A stretch of 64,000 bases of DNA from Pseudomonas fluorescens (GCF_902497855.1 NZ_CABVHU010000002.1:434001-498000), one strand, 5' to 3'. Positions 39,457 through 48,640 are shown, numbered from the stretch's first letter. The notes: generated from the sequence alone by a model not told the origin. Translations and numbers: made by a program.

Positions 39457-39730
39457 AGCTATGTTCTCTTTGTGTGCATACCAATGGACAGGGTCTGGCC
39501 CGATATGGCGCCAGTGGGCCGGTTATTGTTCCAGCCGCGCAGTTTGGAGTTTAGGCACGTTCCAGGGGTTCCGTGATTTTTTGCAATATATTCGCTGAAA
39601 ACCTTGATTTAGACCCGGCCTGCCTGGAGATGCCGCTTTGACTATGCTTTGGCTTGAGGCGCGCCTTGCAAGTGATGCATGGGCAGCGCCAGAATGCCGC
39701 TATCTGCCCCGCCTGATGTAAGGAAGCCCG

Positions 39731-42169
39731 ATGCCTGATCCTGTTGCTGCCAGCTTGCGTCTAGCGCCCGAAGCGCTGACCCGTCCGTTTTCCGCTGAAC
39801 AGTTCAGCTTCTCTACCACCAATGATCTGGAGCCCTTTCGCGGTGTGCTTGGCCAGGAACGTGCGGTCGAAGCCTTGCAGTTCGGTGTGGCCATGCCACG
39901 CCCCGGTTACAACGTATTCGTCATGGGCGAGCCCGGCACTGGCCGGTTTTCGTTCGTCAAACGCTACCTGAAGGCCGAAGGCAAACGCCTGCAGACCCCG
40001 GCGGACTGGGTCTACGTCAACAATTTCGAAGATCCTCGCGAGCCGCGCGCCCTGGAACTGCCCGCAGGTACCGCCGGTGCCTTCATCGATGACATCAACG
40101 GTCTGATCGATAACCTGCTGGCGACGTTCCCGGCCGTGTTCGAGCACCCGTCGTACCAGCAGAAGAAAAGCGCCATCGATCGCGCGTTCAATCAACGTTA
40201 TGACCGCGCGCTGGATGTGATCGAGCGCCTGGCACTCGAGAAAGACGTCGCGCTGTATCGCGACAGCAGCAACATCGCGTTCACCCCGATGTTTGAAGGC
40301 AAGGCGGTGGACGAAGCGGAATTCGCCCAGTTGCCGGAAGCCGATCGCGAGCGCTTCCACGACGACATTTCGTGGCTGGAAGAGCGGCTGAACGAAGAAC
40401 TCGCCAGCCTGGCGCAGTGGAAGCGCGAGTCGAGCAATCAACTGCGCCAGCTCAACGAAGAAACCATCACCCTGGCCTTGCAGCCATTGCTCGCGCCGCT
40501 GTCGGAAAAATACGCGGAAAACGCCGGTGTTTGCGGCTACCTGCAAGCGATGCAGGTGTACCTGCTCAAGACCGTGGTCGAGCAACTGGTGGATGACAGC
40601 AAGCCTGACGCGGTCGCGCGCAAACTGCTGGAAGAGCAGTACGCGCCGAGCCTGGTGGTCGGTCATCCGGCCAGCGGCGGTGCGCCAGTGGTCTTCGAGC
40701 CGCACCCGACTTACGAAAACCTGTTCGGCCGAATCGAGTACACCACCGATCAGGGCGCTTTGTACACGACCTATCGGCAGCTGCGACCGGGGGCCTTTCA
40801 CCGGGCCAACGGCGGGTTTCTGATCCTGGAAGCGGACAAAATGCTCAGCGAGCCGTTCGTATGGGATGCGCTCAAGCGCGCCCTGCAATCGCGCAAACTG
40901 AAAATGGAATCGCCGCTGGGCGAGATGGGGCGTTTCGCCACCGTGACCCTGACACCGCAACACATTCCGTTGCAGGTTAAAGTCATCATCATCGGCGCCC
41001 GGCAGCTGTACTACACGCTGCAAGACCTCGATCCGGACTTCCAGGAGATGTTCCGCGTCCTGGTGGATTTCGACGAAGACATTCCGATGGTCGACGAGAG
41101 CCTGGAGCAGTTCGCCCAGTTGCTCAAGACCCGCACCTCCGAAGAAGGCATGGCGCCGCTGACCGCCGATGCGGTGGCGCGCCTGGCGACGTACAGCGCG
41201 CGCCTTGCCGAACACCAGGGGCGTTTGTCGGCACGGATCGGTGATCTGTTCCAGCTGGTCAGCGAGGCGGATTTCATTCGTCAACTGGCGGGGGACGAGA
41301 TGACCGACGCCGGGCACATCGAGCGTGCGCTGAAAGCCAAGGCCACCCGCACCGGGCGCGTCTCGGCGCGGATTCTCGATGACATGCTGGCCGGGATCAT
41401 TCTCATCGACACGGACGGTGCCGCGGTGGGCAAGTGCAACGGGCTGACGGTACTGGAAGTGGGCGACTCGGCCTTTGGTGTGCCGGCGCGGATTTCCGCC
41501 ACGGTCTATCCGGGTGGCAGCGGCATCGTCGACATCGAGCGCGAGGTCAACCTCGGCCAGCCGATTCACTCCAAGGGCGTGATGATCCTCACCGGGTATC
41601 TGGGCAGCCGTTATGCCCAGGAATTCCCCCTGGCGATTTCCGCCAGTATCGCTCTGGAGCAATCCTACGGTTACGTCGATGGCGACAGTGCATCGCTGGG
41701 CGAGGCCTGCACCCTGATTTCGGCCCTGTCGAAAACCCCGCTCAAGCAGTGCTTTGCGATTACCGGCTCGATCAACCAGTTCGGTGAAGTGCAGGCGGTG
41801 GGCGGGGTCAACGAGAAAATCGAAGGCTTCTTCCGACTCTGCGAAGCCCGCGGACTGACCGGTGAGCAGGGCGCGATCATTCCACAGGCCAACGTTGCCA
41901 CGCTGATGCTCGACGAGAAGGTGCTGGCCGCAGTGCGCGCTGGGCAGTTCCATGTCTACGCGGTACGCCAGGCCGACGAGGCGCTGAGCCTGTTGGTCGG
42001 TGAACCGGCGGGTGCACCGGATGAGAATGGCGAATTCCCTGAAGGCAGCGTTAACGCGCGGGTGGTGGAGCGTTTGCGCGTGATCGCGGAAATGATCAGC
42101 GAGGAAGATCTCAAGGAGGCCGAGAAGGAGGCTGCGCAGGAAGCGTTGGCCGAAGCCAAACCGGCCTGA
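39731..42169 (+). CDS. ATP-dependent Lon-like protease (YcbZ/LonH type)
   Basis: An 812-residue cytoplasmic protease of the AAA_32-Lon family. The ATPase half has a variant P-loop, GEPGTGRFSF, with Arg where Lys is usual; the AAA domain is interrupted by a long helical insertion (about 130-310). The C-terminal Lon domain has the catalytic Ser in GYVDGDSASLGEA and the Lys in GGVNEKIEGFF. Position near yqhA and fklB suggests the PAO1 PA4576 equivalent rather than AsrA (PA0779). Targets are unknown. The very end is a charged Glu/Ala-rich helix. Confidence 0.9.
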   Translation: MPDPVAASLRLAPEALTRPFSAEQFSFSTTNDLEPFRGVLGQERAVEALQFGVAMPRPGYNVFVMGEPGTGRFSFVKRYLKAEGKRLQTPADWVYVNNFEDPREPRALELPAGTAGAFIDDINGLIDNLLATFPAVFEHPSYQQKKSAIDRAFNQRYDRALDVIERLALEKDVALYRDSSNIAFTPMFEGKAVDEAEFAQLPEADRERFHDDISWLEERLNEELASLAQWKRESSNQLRQLNEETITLALQPLLAPLSEKYAENAGVCGYLQAMQVYLLKTVVEQLVDDSKPDAVARKLLEEQYAPSLVVGHPASGGAPVVFEPHPTYENLFGRIEYTTDQGALYTTYRQLRPGAFHRANGGFLILEADKMLSEPFVWDALKRALQSRKLKMESPLGEMGRFATVTLTPQHIPLQVKVIIIGARQLYYTLQDLDPDFQEMFRVLVDFDEDIPMVDESLEQFAQLLKTRTSEEGMAPLTADAVARLATYSARLAEHQGRLSARIGDLFQLVSEADFIRQLAGDEMTDAGHIERALKAKATRTGRVSARILDDMLAGIILIDTDGAAVGKCNGLTVLEVGDSAFGVPARISATVYPGGSGIVDIEREVNLGQPIHSKGVMILTGYLGSRYAQEFPLAISASIALEQSYGYVDGDSASLGEACTLISALSKTPLKQCFAITGSINQFGEVQAVGGVNEKIEGFFRLCEARGLTGEQGAIIPQANVATLMLDEKVLAAVRAGQFHVYAVRQADEALSLLVGEPAGAPDENGEFPEGSVNARVVERLRVIAEMISEEDLKEAEKEAAQEALAEAKPA

Positions 42170-42198
42170 CACCCACCTGAGGTCACACCCAACCCCCC

Positions 42199-42288
42199 TG
42201 TGGGAGCGAGCCTGCTCGCGAAGGCAATCTGTCATTCGACATGGATGTTGACTGACACACCGCTTTCGCGAGCAGGCTCGCTCCCACA
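42199..42288. repeat. REP variant (GTGGGAGC type)
   Basis: TGTGGGAGCGAGCCTGCTCGCGAA and TTCGCGAGCAGGCTCGCTCCCACA face each other. It belongs to a sister REP family with GTGGGAGC instead of GTAGGAGC. The rest of the 320-bp gap to the next gene shows only AT-rich promoter-like sequence. Confidence 0.85.
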
Positions 42289-42489
42289 TTTGTATTATGT
42301 GAATACTGAATAGGTGCCATCACTCTGACGTCAATATTCACACAATGACCATTCGGCGCCTTGTGGTCTTACTTGACGTGCTAGTCAGATTTTTCTTCTA
42401 TGATCAGCTCAAGGATATCGACAGTAATCACTGGATCGAGACAGCCTTCCCGTGGGGGCTGAATACCGGATCTACCGAGGGTCGCCGCC

Positions 42490-42828
42490 ATGTCGCGCAA
42501 CCTCTGCCTCACCCGTCAATGCCTGGGTCTTGTGACCCGTATCGAGTGTGCCATCCGCCCATTGGCGGGAGATACGGGCATGTGGACCTTGCTTTTCGCC
42601 GCCGGAATGGCCGGCGAACAACCTTCAGCCATCAAAGCCCAGGGCCCTTTCCATGGTCCCTTCGTGGCGGAATCGATCCTCGACACCATCGTTGAAAGCC
42701 TGACCTTGCATGGTTACGAGCTGGCTGATGACCCACAAATCTGGTGCCTGCACCTGCAAGCCCAGCTGCGGGAAATCAATGGTGGCCGTTCGCGCAATCT
42801 CGGCTTCGAGTTCCGGCCCGACCACTGA
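42490..42828 (+). CDS. Conserved hypothetical protein
   Basis: A 112-residue soluble protein with no signal peptide or membrane segment. The ATG at 42490 follows GAGGGTCGCCGCC. It contains a middle part typical of a small alpha/beta protein (AESILDTIVESLTLHGYELAD) and ends QLREINGGRSRNLGFEFRPDH. I do not recognise a named family. It is convergent with the large lipoprotein gene, with only 5 bp between the stop codons. Confidence 0.72.
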   Translation: MSRNLCLTRQCLGLVTRIECAIRPLAGDTGMWTLLFAAGMAGEQPSAIKAQGPFHGPFVAESILDTIVESLTLHGYELADDPQIWCLHLQAQLREINGGRSRNLGFEFRPDH

Positions 42829-42833
42829 GATGA

Positions 42834-44654
42834 CTATTGGGCAAGGTCAGCCTTGTCCAGTTTGACCTCGAAACCATATTGCACGGTGACGAGGTCAGTG
42901 CGCTGGTAAGTTTCCAGTTGGGTGGGCTGGCCGTAGAAGTAATGCACAGCGAATATCGCCGGGCCTTCTGCGCTCGCATCGTGACTGACCGACAAGATCT
43001 CCTTCAGATAATGGCCGCTGCCGTCCCTGGCGAAGAAACGCCAGTCCTGGGCGGGGAACAATTTCGAGTCGACCACCAGTGTGTTGCCTTTGATCTTCAG
43101 TCCTTTGGGTAATTGGTGGGCGTCGATGGTTTTCTTGTCGACGGTGGCCATGAACAGGGGAAAGGAGCCGACCACGTAGGCCGGCGTTTCCGGAAACAGG
43201 TTCAGGTCATAGGTGATCGTGCCGCGCGGGGGATCGACCTGGTATGCCTGCGGCGGCAATTCGATCGGCCCGTCGCGTTTGCCGTCAGCGTCTTCGGTAA
43301 AGAAAGTGACCGGGCTTTTGCCTGCGTTCAAGGCGGTGCCGAGCAGTTCATCATTGAAGCTTCTGGGATGATCGAACTCAATGCGCGCGGCACTCGGATC
43401 ATCGACGGACTGACTGATGGTGACACTCTTTTTCAGTTGTTCCTCGCCCAGCGTTGCCCCCTGGAGCCAGGCCGGGGCCTGGTCGTCGTACACCACCACC
43501 GGCAACGTCAGCGGCTGGATGGATTTTGCCGTGGTGTGCCGGTCGAAGCGGCGTACCGGCAAGTTCAGGTTTTTGCGGGTTACTGTGGCAGCCGAAAAAT
43601 CCAGCACGCTGACTTCCAGCGTTTCGATCGGCCCGTTGAAGTAAACCTTGGAGTAATGCTGTTTCTGTTGCTGCTCAAAGGTGCGTTGCTCCTCATCGAG
43701 CTGTTTTTCGAATGCCTCGCTCCAGGCCTTCTGCTGTTGCATATTCGCCAGTTGCTTTTGATAGAAGGCTATTTGCGCAGCGGTTTCATTGATCGAGCCC
43801 GAGCGCGAGAGGAATTGCCCGGTGCTGTCCCTGGCCTGGACGATCAACGGGTTCAACGCTGCGTCGCTGAGCTCGGCGGCCAGGGGCGCGCTGTTGCTGA
43901 ATTCGATTTCGGCGTAGTTGTTGTCCATGTTCAGCAGGGTGACGCTGAGGTTATCGTTGGTACGGGTTTGACCGACGTCCTTTTGCGTCAGGTCGAAGCT
44001 GTAGAGCCGGCGCGGCGCGATGACTTCCACTTTGCCCTGCAGGCTCACCGGTTGTGGCTGGTTCTTGTTTTCGACGTCCAGGCCATCAATGAACGGGTAG
44101 GTTACCGTCAAGTCATCGGGGTTGGTCAGGTTGGAGCTCGACGGACTCAACTGAATGCCGGGATCGGTTTCCGACCATTCCGGCTGGAACGGGATGACGC
44201 GCTTGTTGCTCAAGGTCACCGACTGCCACTCCACGCCATGGGGAAAGAGAAACGCGGCCGGAATGTTGAAGTTGAAGGGGAACACTGGCTGCAGGTCGGT
44301 CAAGTAATCGGAGCTGGAGTCTTTGTGCAGCACGAACAGACCGTTGATGTAGGTGTCGACCAGATCTTGTGGCGCAGGGTAGTGCTTGAGCACGGCGAGG
44401 ACGTCTTCGTCGTATTCGGTTTCCACAGGTTTGCTCTCGAGCTTGAGCTGAGCACGCTCGAGCAACAACAGTGAACCGCCGAGTTCGGCCACGGCATTCT
44501 TGAGTTTCGGATCCTGAATCGCGTCCAGAGACTTCTCGAACTGCGCCGTCTTCTCCTCGAGGCTGACCGGGTTCTTGGCATCACTCGGTGAGCAGCCGCT
44601 CAACAGCAGGGCCAGGCAAATTCCGGCGCTCGTTAAAGGCAATCGCACATCCAT
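42834..44654 (-). CDS. Large hypothetical lipoprotein with coiled coil
   Basis: A 606-residue exported protein with a lipobox (LLLSGCSPSD), so it should be anchored by the Cys at about residue 21; Ser at +2 predicts the outer membrane. The body has beta-rich segments on either side of a Gln/Glu-rich coiled coil (about 290-335, ETAAQIAFYQKQLANMQQQK). I recognise no enzymatic motif. The gene is alone on its strand, so partners cannot be inferred. Confidence 0.8.
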   Translation of the reverse strand: MDVRLPLTSAGICLALLLSGCSPSDAKNPVSLEEKTAQFEKSLDAIQDPKLKNAVAELGGSLLLLERAQLKLESKPVETEYDEDVLAVLKHYPAPQDLVDTYINGLFVLHKDSSSDYLTDLQPVFPFNFNIPAAFLFPHGVEWQSVTLSNKRVIPFQPEWSETDPGIQLSPSSSNLTNPDDLTVTYPFIDGLDVENKNQPQPVSLQGKVEVIAPRRLYSFDLTQKDVGQTRTNDNLSVTLLNMDNNYAEIEFSNSAPLAAELSDAALNPLIVQARDSTGQFLSRSGSINETAAQIAFYQKQLANMQQQKAWSEAFEKQLDEEQRTFEQQQKQHYSKVYFNGPIETLEVSVLDFSAATVTRKNLNLPVRRFDRHTTAKSIQPLTLPVVVYDDQAPAWLQGATLGEEQLKKSVTISQSVDDPSAARIEFDHPRSFNDELLGTALNAGKSPVTFFTEDADGKRDGPIELPPQAYQVDPPRGTITYDLNLFPETPAYVVGSFPLFMATVDKKTIDAHQLPKGLKIKGNTLVVDSKLFPAQDWRFFARDGSGHYLKEILSVSHDASAEGPAIFAVHYFYGQPTQLETYQRTDLVTVQYGFEVKLDKADLAQ

Positions 44655-44814
44655 TTTCCCGTCTTCCTGTCCGATGTCGCTGAGCTGTCAATAGTTTGGA
44701 CACTAGCAGAAAAACCTTGTCACACACGCGCAGGTTACGGATTTTTCGGTTGTTTCTGGGTGTAACGGGTGACTGGTATACTCGCGTCCATTTCCAGCCT
44801 ACCTGTGAGATTCA

Positions 44815-45303
44815 ATGGAACGCTTTATCGAAAATGCAATGTATGCCTCCCGCTGGCTGCTGGCGCCAATCTACTTCGGTCTGTCCCTTGGACTGTTGGC
44901 CCTGGCGCTGAAATTCTTCCAGGAAGTGTTTCACGTCATCCCTAACGTATTCTCGATGGTCGAGTCGGAACTGATTCTGGTGCTGCTGTCGCTGATCGAC
45001 ATGGCGCTGGTGGGCGGTTTGCTGGTGATGGTGATGATCTCCGGGTACGAAAACTTCGTTTCCCAACTCGACATCGATGACAACAAGGAGAAACTCAACT
45101 GGCTGGGCACCATGGATTCGTCTTCGTTGAAGATGAAGGTGGCGGCCTCCATCGTGGCGATTTCCTCCATTCACCTGCTGCGGATCTTCATGGATGCACA
45201 GAACATCGATCCCGCGCATTTGATGTGGTATGTGATCATTCACATGACCTTCGTGATCTCGGCGTTTGCCATGGGTTACCTGGACAAGCTGACCAAGCAC
45301 TGA
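44815..45303 (+). CDS. YqhA family membrane protein (UPF0114)
   Basis: A 162-residue inner-membrane protein with three to four hydrophobic segments. [21 protein letters not shown], the [18 protein letters not shown] stretch and [18 protein letters not shown] are typical of YqhA/TIGR00645. Function is not known for the family. The ATG at 44815 lies just after a possible -10 (GGTATACTCG) in the 160-bp gap. A long hairpin follows the gene. Confidence 0.92.
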   Translation: MERFIENAMYASRWLLAPIYFGLSLGLLALALKFFQEVFHVIPNVFSMVESELILVLLSLIDMALVGGLLVMVMISGYENFVSQLDIDDNKEKLNWLGTMDSSSLKMKVAASIVAISSIHLLRIFMDAQNIDPAHLMWYVIIHMTFVISAFAMGYLDKLTKH

Positions 45304-45321
45304 TCGGTTTTTTTGCATTCC

Positions 45322-45357
45322 ATACCGCCCGTCCGTTGCGAAACAGACGGGCGGTAT
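45322..45357 (+). terminator. Strong 12-bp hairpin after yqhA
   Basis: ATACCGCCCGTC and GACGGGCGGTAT pair perfectly around a 12-nt loop. Only a weak T tract (CGTTTG) follows, so it may terminate inefficiently or protect the mRNA end. Confidence 0.65.
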
Positions 45358-45434
45358 CGTTTGTGGCTTGTGCTTTGAAGCGTCGAAGCCTATGCCTGTA
45401 AGAAACCTGGGTCGCCACAGTGTGAGGTGTGTTC

Positions 45435-45746
45435 ATGAACCTGCAAGAATTGAGTGCCTATGCCATCGCCGGCAAAGTCGATGAGCTCAACCTGATCTCG
45501 ATGGAAGGGGGAATCTATCTGCTGGAAGCGCGCATGCACGGCGCGGCCTATCCCCTGAGCGACGCGCGCGGCCAGGCATTTCATCTGCGCTCGGTCGAGC
45601 ATGCCCGTGAAGTGCTTCATGCCTTTCCCTCCTTGCTGTTCAACGTTGTGCACACCTCGGTTCATGACGAAATGTGCGGACTCGTTGCCAGTTCGGAAGA
45701 AAGCCTGAAGATACCGATCACCTTCCGTACCGGGTGGCAGCACTGA
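45435..45746 (+). CDS. DUF6482 family protein
   Basis: A 103-residue soluble protein starting MNLQELSAYAIAGKVDELNL and containing ISMEGGIYLLEARMHG and VVHTSVHDEMCG. This looks like the small pseudomonad DUF6482 family; the name is from memory. No catalytic motif is evident. It lies between yqhA and fklB, each apparently its own unit. Confidence 0.78.
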   Translation: MNLQELSAYAIAGKVDELNLISMEGGIYLLEARMHGAAYPLSDARGQAFHLRSVEHAREVLHAFPSLLFNVVHTSVHDEMCGLVASSEESLKIPITFRTGWQH

Positions 45747-45866
45747 CCCCCTGATCAACGCGATGGCATCTGTGCTAGTCTGCTGGCCCTTTTGGTTCCG
45801 GGCGCTCCGGGACGCGCTGTGCACGCACGGCAAGTTCCCGGGCCGTCCGCACAGCGGAGCAGTGTC

Positions 45867-46484
45867 ATGTCCGAAGTAAATCTGTCCACCGACGAAACCC
45901 GCGTCAGCTACGGTATTGGCCGTCAGCTGGGCGACCAACTGCGCGACAACCCGCCACCGGGTGTAAGCCTGGACGCGATCCTGGCAGGTCTGACCGACGC
46001 TTTCGCCGGCAAGCCAAGCCGTGTGGGTCAGGAAGAAATGTCCGCCAGCTTCAAGGTTATCCGCGAAATCATGCAAGCCGAAGCGGCAGCCAAGGCTGAA
46101 GCGGCGGCGGGCGAAGGCCTGGCCTTCCTGGCTGAAAACGCCAAGCGTGACGGCATCACTACCCTGGCTTCCGGCCTGCAATTTGAAGTGTTGACCGCAG
46201 GTGAAGGCGCCAAGCCATCCCGTGAAGACACCGTGCGCACCCACTACCACGGCACGCTGATCGACGGCACTGTGTTCGACAGCTCCTATGATCGTGGCCA
46301 GCCTGCAGAATTCCCGGTTGGCGGCGTGATCGCTGGCTGGACCGAAGCCCTGCAACTGATGAACGCCGGCAGCAAATGGCGTCTGTACGTGCCGAGCGAA
46401 CTGGCTTACGGCGCTCAAGGCGTTGGCAGCATTGCGCCGCACAGCGTACTGGTGTTCGACGTCGAGCTGCTCGACGTTCTGTAA
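45867..46484 (+). CDS. fklB: FKBP-type peptidyl-prolyl isomerase FklB
   Basis: A 205-residue prolyl isomerase with an N-terminal dimerisation helix domain (about 1-95; YGIGRQLGDQL) and a C-terminal FKBP domain (VRTHYHGTLIDGTVFDSSYDR, GWTEALQLMNAGSKWRLYVP, AYGAQGVGSIAPHSVLVFDVEL). No signal peptide is seen, so it should be cytoplasmic like E. coli FklB. Start is MSEVNLSTDE; upstream in-frame codons are not conserved. Confidence 0.94.
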   Translation: MSEVNLSTDETRVSYGIGRQLGDQLRDNPPPGVSLDAILAGLTDAFAGKPSRVGQEEMSASFKVIREIMQAEAAAKAEAAAGEGLAFLAENAKRDGITTLASGLQFEVLTAGEGAKPSREDTVRTHYHGTLIDGTVFDSSYDRGQPAEFPVGGVIAGWTEALQLMNAGSKWRLYVPSELAYGAQGVGSIAPHSVLVFDVELLDVL

Positions 46485-46494
46485 GCCCTTGATC

Positions 46495-46585
46495 CTGTAG
46501 GAGCGAAGCTTGCTCGCGAAAGCATCACCTCGGTGTCAAGTCGGAACCGAGTCGACTGCTTCGCGAGCAAGCTTCGCTCCTACAG
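46495..46585. repeat. REP-type inverted pair
   Basis: CTGTAGGAGCGAAGCTTGCTCGCGAA and TTCGCGAGCAAGCTTCGCTCCTACAG are exact complements across about 40 bp, between convergent fklB and the small iron-linked gene. Confidence 0.88.
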
Positions 46586-46601
46586 GGTTTTGTGGTGTGT
46601 C

Positions 46602-46859
46602 TCATAGCTCAATCCTGTGGTGCAGATCGCTGGTCGGGCGCAACGCCCTGGCATAGCAGAACAGAAACAGATTACGCACCAGTTCCTTGAGCACCACCGG
46701 CTCGCTGGAACTCAAGCCGTTGACGTCCAGGTCACCCTGATCCTGCAGCTCGTTCAAGGCTTCTTCTTCAAGCACTGCACAGACTTCCCCGGTTTCCCGA
46801 TGCAGGATCCTGAGGTAAGGGTGTGGGCGGTCCAGCCAGGCGTCGATCAAATAAGTCAT
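46602..46859 (-). CDS. Small PA4570-like protein, probably iron-regulated
   Basis: An 85-residue soluble protein read from MTYLIDAWLDRPHPYLRILHRETGEVC. The chosen ATG follows GGAGATGAGAACC; three more in-frame ATGs lie upstream. It ends ELVRNLFLFCYARALRPTSDLHHRIEL. Sequence character and place beside fklB fit P. aeruginosa PA4570, repeatedly reported as strongly induced by iron starvation. A near-consensus Fur box sits about 26 bp upstream of the start, in line with that. The function is unknown. Confidence 0.78.
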   Translation of the reverse strand: MTYLIDAWLDRPHPYLRILHRETGEVCAVLEEEALNELQDQGDLDVNGLSSSEPVVLKELVRNLFLFCYARALRPTSDLHHRIEL

Positions 46860-46884
46860 GGTTCTCATCTCCATTGAAGGGTTC

Positions 46885-46905
46885 AATGAGAATAATTCTT
46901 ATTCA
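46885..46905. promoter_or_regulatory. Fur box upstream of the PA4570-like gene
   Basis: AATGAGAATAATTCTTATTC carries the GAGAAT-N-ATTCTT inverted repeat of a Fur site. It is placed to cover the minus-strand promoter or the early leader. Confidence 0.8.
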
Positions 46906-46954
46906 TTAAATAGCAAGGACCTATTGGCCGTTTGTGCTTTTTTCCGGATGTAAC

Positions 46955-47043
46955 CTGTAGGAGCCGGCAGTGCTGGCGATGCAGGCGACGGGGTTCAGAC
47001 TTGGAACCGAGTGGATGCCATTCGCCAGCAAGCCGGCTCCTAC
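46955..47043. repeat. REP-type inverted pair with degenerate left arm
   Basis: CTGTAGGAGCCGGCAGTGCTGGCGAT faces CGCCAGCAAGCCGGCTCCTACG. The left arm carries a small change at its centre. Confidence 0.8.
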
Positions 47044-47107
47044 GATCACGAGGCGAGGAGGGTGAAGCACCATCCCACGCAGGGCGCAGGATGGTAATAC
47101 AGCAGAA

Positions 47108-47449
47108 TCAGACTTTTCTGACGAACTCGGATTTGAGTTTCATCGGGCCGATGCCGTCGATTTTGCAGTCGATGTCGTGATCGCCCTCGCACAGGCGGAT
47201 GTTCTTGACCTTGGTGCCGACCTTGACCACCAGCGACGTGCCCTTGACCTTGAGGTCCTTGATCACGGTGATGGTGTCGCCATCCTGCAGGACGTTGCCG
47301 ACCGAATCTTTTTTCACGGTGTCATCGGACGCTGCTTCGGCTTCACCACCCGCGGACCACTCGTGGGCGCACTCGGGGCAGATCAGCTGGGCGCCGTCTT
47401 CGTAGGTGTATTCGGAATTGCATTTCGGGCAGGGTGGCAACGTGCTCAC
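47108..47449 (-). CDS. yjdM: YjdM (PhnA-type) zinc-ribbon protein
   Basis: A 113-residue protein with an N-terminal zinc ribbon ([10 protein letters not shown]...[10 protein letters not shown]) and the highly conserved PhnA/YjdM domain ([42 protein letters not shown]). Although once named with the phosphonate genes, it is not needed for phosphonate breakdown and no phn genes are near. The gene has no obvious operon partner. Its role is unclear. Confidence 0.93.
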   Translation of the reverse strand: MSTLPPCPKCNSEYTYEDGAQLICPECAHEWSAGGEAEAASDDTVKKDSVGNVLQDGDTITVIKDLKVKGTSLVVKVGTKVKNIRLCEGDHDIDCKIDGIGPMKLKSEFVRKV

Positions 47450-47507
47450 TAAAGCTCCTTGGATTCAGGATCGCTAAAAAGCGCACATTATATAGGGTTT
47501 TAGGCGC

Positions 47508-47663
47508 CGTAGGAGCCGGCTTGCTGGCGAATGCATATACCACGGTGTTTCAGGAGCCTCGGGGTGATGCATTCGCTGTAGGAGCCGGCTTGCTGGCGAT
47601 GCATACGCCACGGTGTTTCAGAAGTACCGTGGTGATGCATTCGCCAGCAAGCCGGCTCCTACG
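47508..47663. repeat. Three-arm REP cluster
   Basis: Two left arms in the same direction (GTAGGAGCCGGCTTGCTGGCGA at about 47509 and 47579) are followed by one right arm (TCGCCAGCAAGCCGGCTCCTAC, about 47641-47662). The intervening blocks share ATGCAT-A-CCACGGTGTTTCAG, so a unit of about 70 bp has been duplicated. Confidence 0.85.
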
Positions 47664-47671
47664 AAGGGCGG

Positions 47672-48640
47672 TCAGTGCGTGCGGGCGACCGCAAACTCGC
47701 TCAACTCGACCAGCGCATCGCGATACTCGCTGGCAGGCAGCGCATCGAGGCACTTGATCGCACGGGCCACGTAGTCGCGGGCCAGCTGTGCGGTGTACTC
47801 GAGGGAGCCGGACGCTTCGACGGCCTCGCGGATGCTTTCCAGGTCTTCGATGCCACCTTTCTGGATCGCCTTGCGCACCAGGGCAGCCTGTTCCGGCGTA
47901 CCTTCGCGCATGGTGTAGATCAGCGGCAGGGTCGGCTTGCCTTCGGCCAGATCGTCACCGACGTTCTTGCCGAGGGTTTGCGCGTCCCCTTTATAGTCCA
48001 GCAGGTCATCGACCAACTGGAAGGCGACACCCAGGTGATCGCCGAAGGTGCGCAGCGCTTCACTCTGTTCCTGTGTGGCGCCGGCCAGGGCCGCGGCACT
48101 GTGGGTCGAGGCTTCGAAGAGCATCGCCGTCTTGCCGCGGATGACTTCCATGTAGGTTTCTTCGGTGGTGCTGGCGTCACGGACCTTCGACAGCTGCAGC
48201 ACTTCGCCTTCGGCGATGATCCGCGTGGCCTGCGAAAGGATCTTCATCACCGGCATGGAGCCCAGTTCGACCATCATTTCGAAGGAGCGCGAATACAGGA
48301 AGTCGCCGACCAGCACGCTCGGAGCGTTGCCCCACATGGCGTTGGCCGTCGAGCGGCCCCGGCGCATGCCGGACATGTCGACCACGTCGTCATGCAGCAG
48401 GGTCGCGGTGTGCAGGAACTCGATGGTCGCGGCCAGCAGGCGCATGTCATCGCCTTCGCGACCCAGGGCCTTGCCACACAGCAACACTAATAACGGGCGC
48501 AGGCGTTTACCGCCGGCCGAGGTAATGTAGTCGCCGATCTTCGAGACCAGCGGCACTCGGGAAGTCAGCTGCTTCTTGATGATGCCGTCGACGGCTTTGA
48601 AATCGTCCGCCACCGCGCGGTAGAAAGCTTGGGGTTGCAT
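47672..48640 (-). CDS. ispB: Octaprenyl diphosphate synthase
   Basis: IspB extends farnesyl diphosphate to the ubiquinone side chain; in pseudomonads this is usually nonaprenyl. The 322-residue protein shows the two aspartate-rich motifs LLHDDVVDMSGMRRG and LVDDLLDYKGD and GGKRLRPLLVLL. It is divergent from rplU, the usual arrangement in gammaproteobacteria. Confidence 0.95.
   Translation of the reverse strand: MQPQAFYRAVADDFKAVDGIIKKQLTSRVPLVSKIGDYITSAGGKRLRPLLVLLCGKALGREGDDMRLLAATIEFLHTATLLHDDVVDMSGMRRGRSTANAMWGNAPSVLVGDFLYSRSFEMMVELGSMPVMKILSQATRIIAEGEVLQLSKVRDASTTEETYMEVIRGKTAMLFEASTHSAAALAGATQEQSEALRTFGDHLGVAFQLVDDLLDYKGDAQTLGKNVGDDLAEGKPTLPLIYTMREGTPEQAALVRKAIQKGGIEDLESIREAVEASGSLEYTAQLARDYVARAIKCLDALPASEYRDALVELSEFAVARTH

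Noticed and set aside
39731..42169. Naming the Lon-like protease AsrA
   Set aside because: The neighbourhood fits PAO1 PA4576, a paralogue of AsrA (PA0779), so the symbol was not used.
39761..42289. Very long open frame of 842 codons antisense to the Lon-like protease
   Set aside because: High GC at third codon positions leaves long open frames on the opposite strand. The sense frame has all family motifs; the antisense frame resembles nothing.
42389..42430. Possible TTGACG/TATGAT promoter before the hypothetical gene at 42490
   Set aside because: Spacing is about 20 bp and no 17-bp alternative has a good -10, so it is not listed as a promoter.
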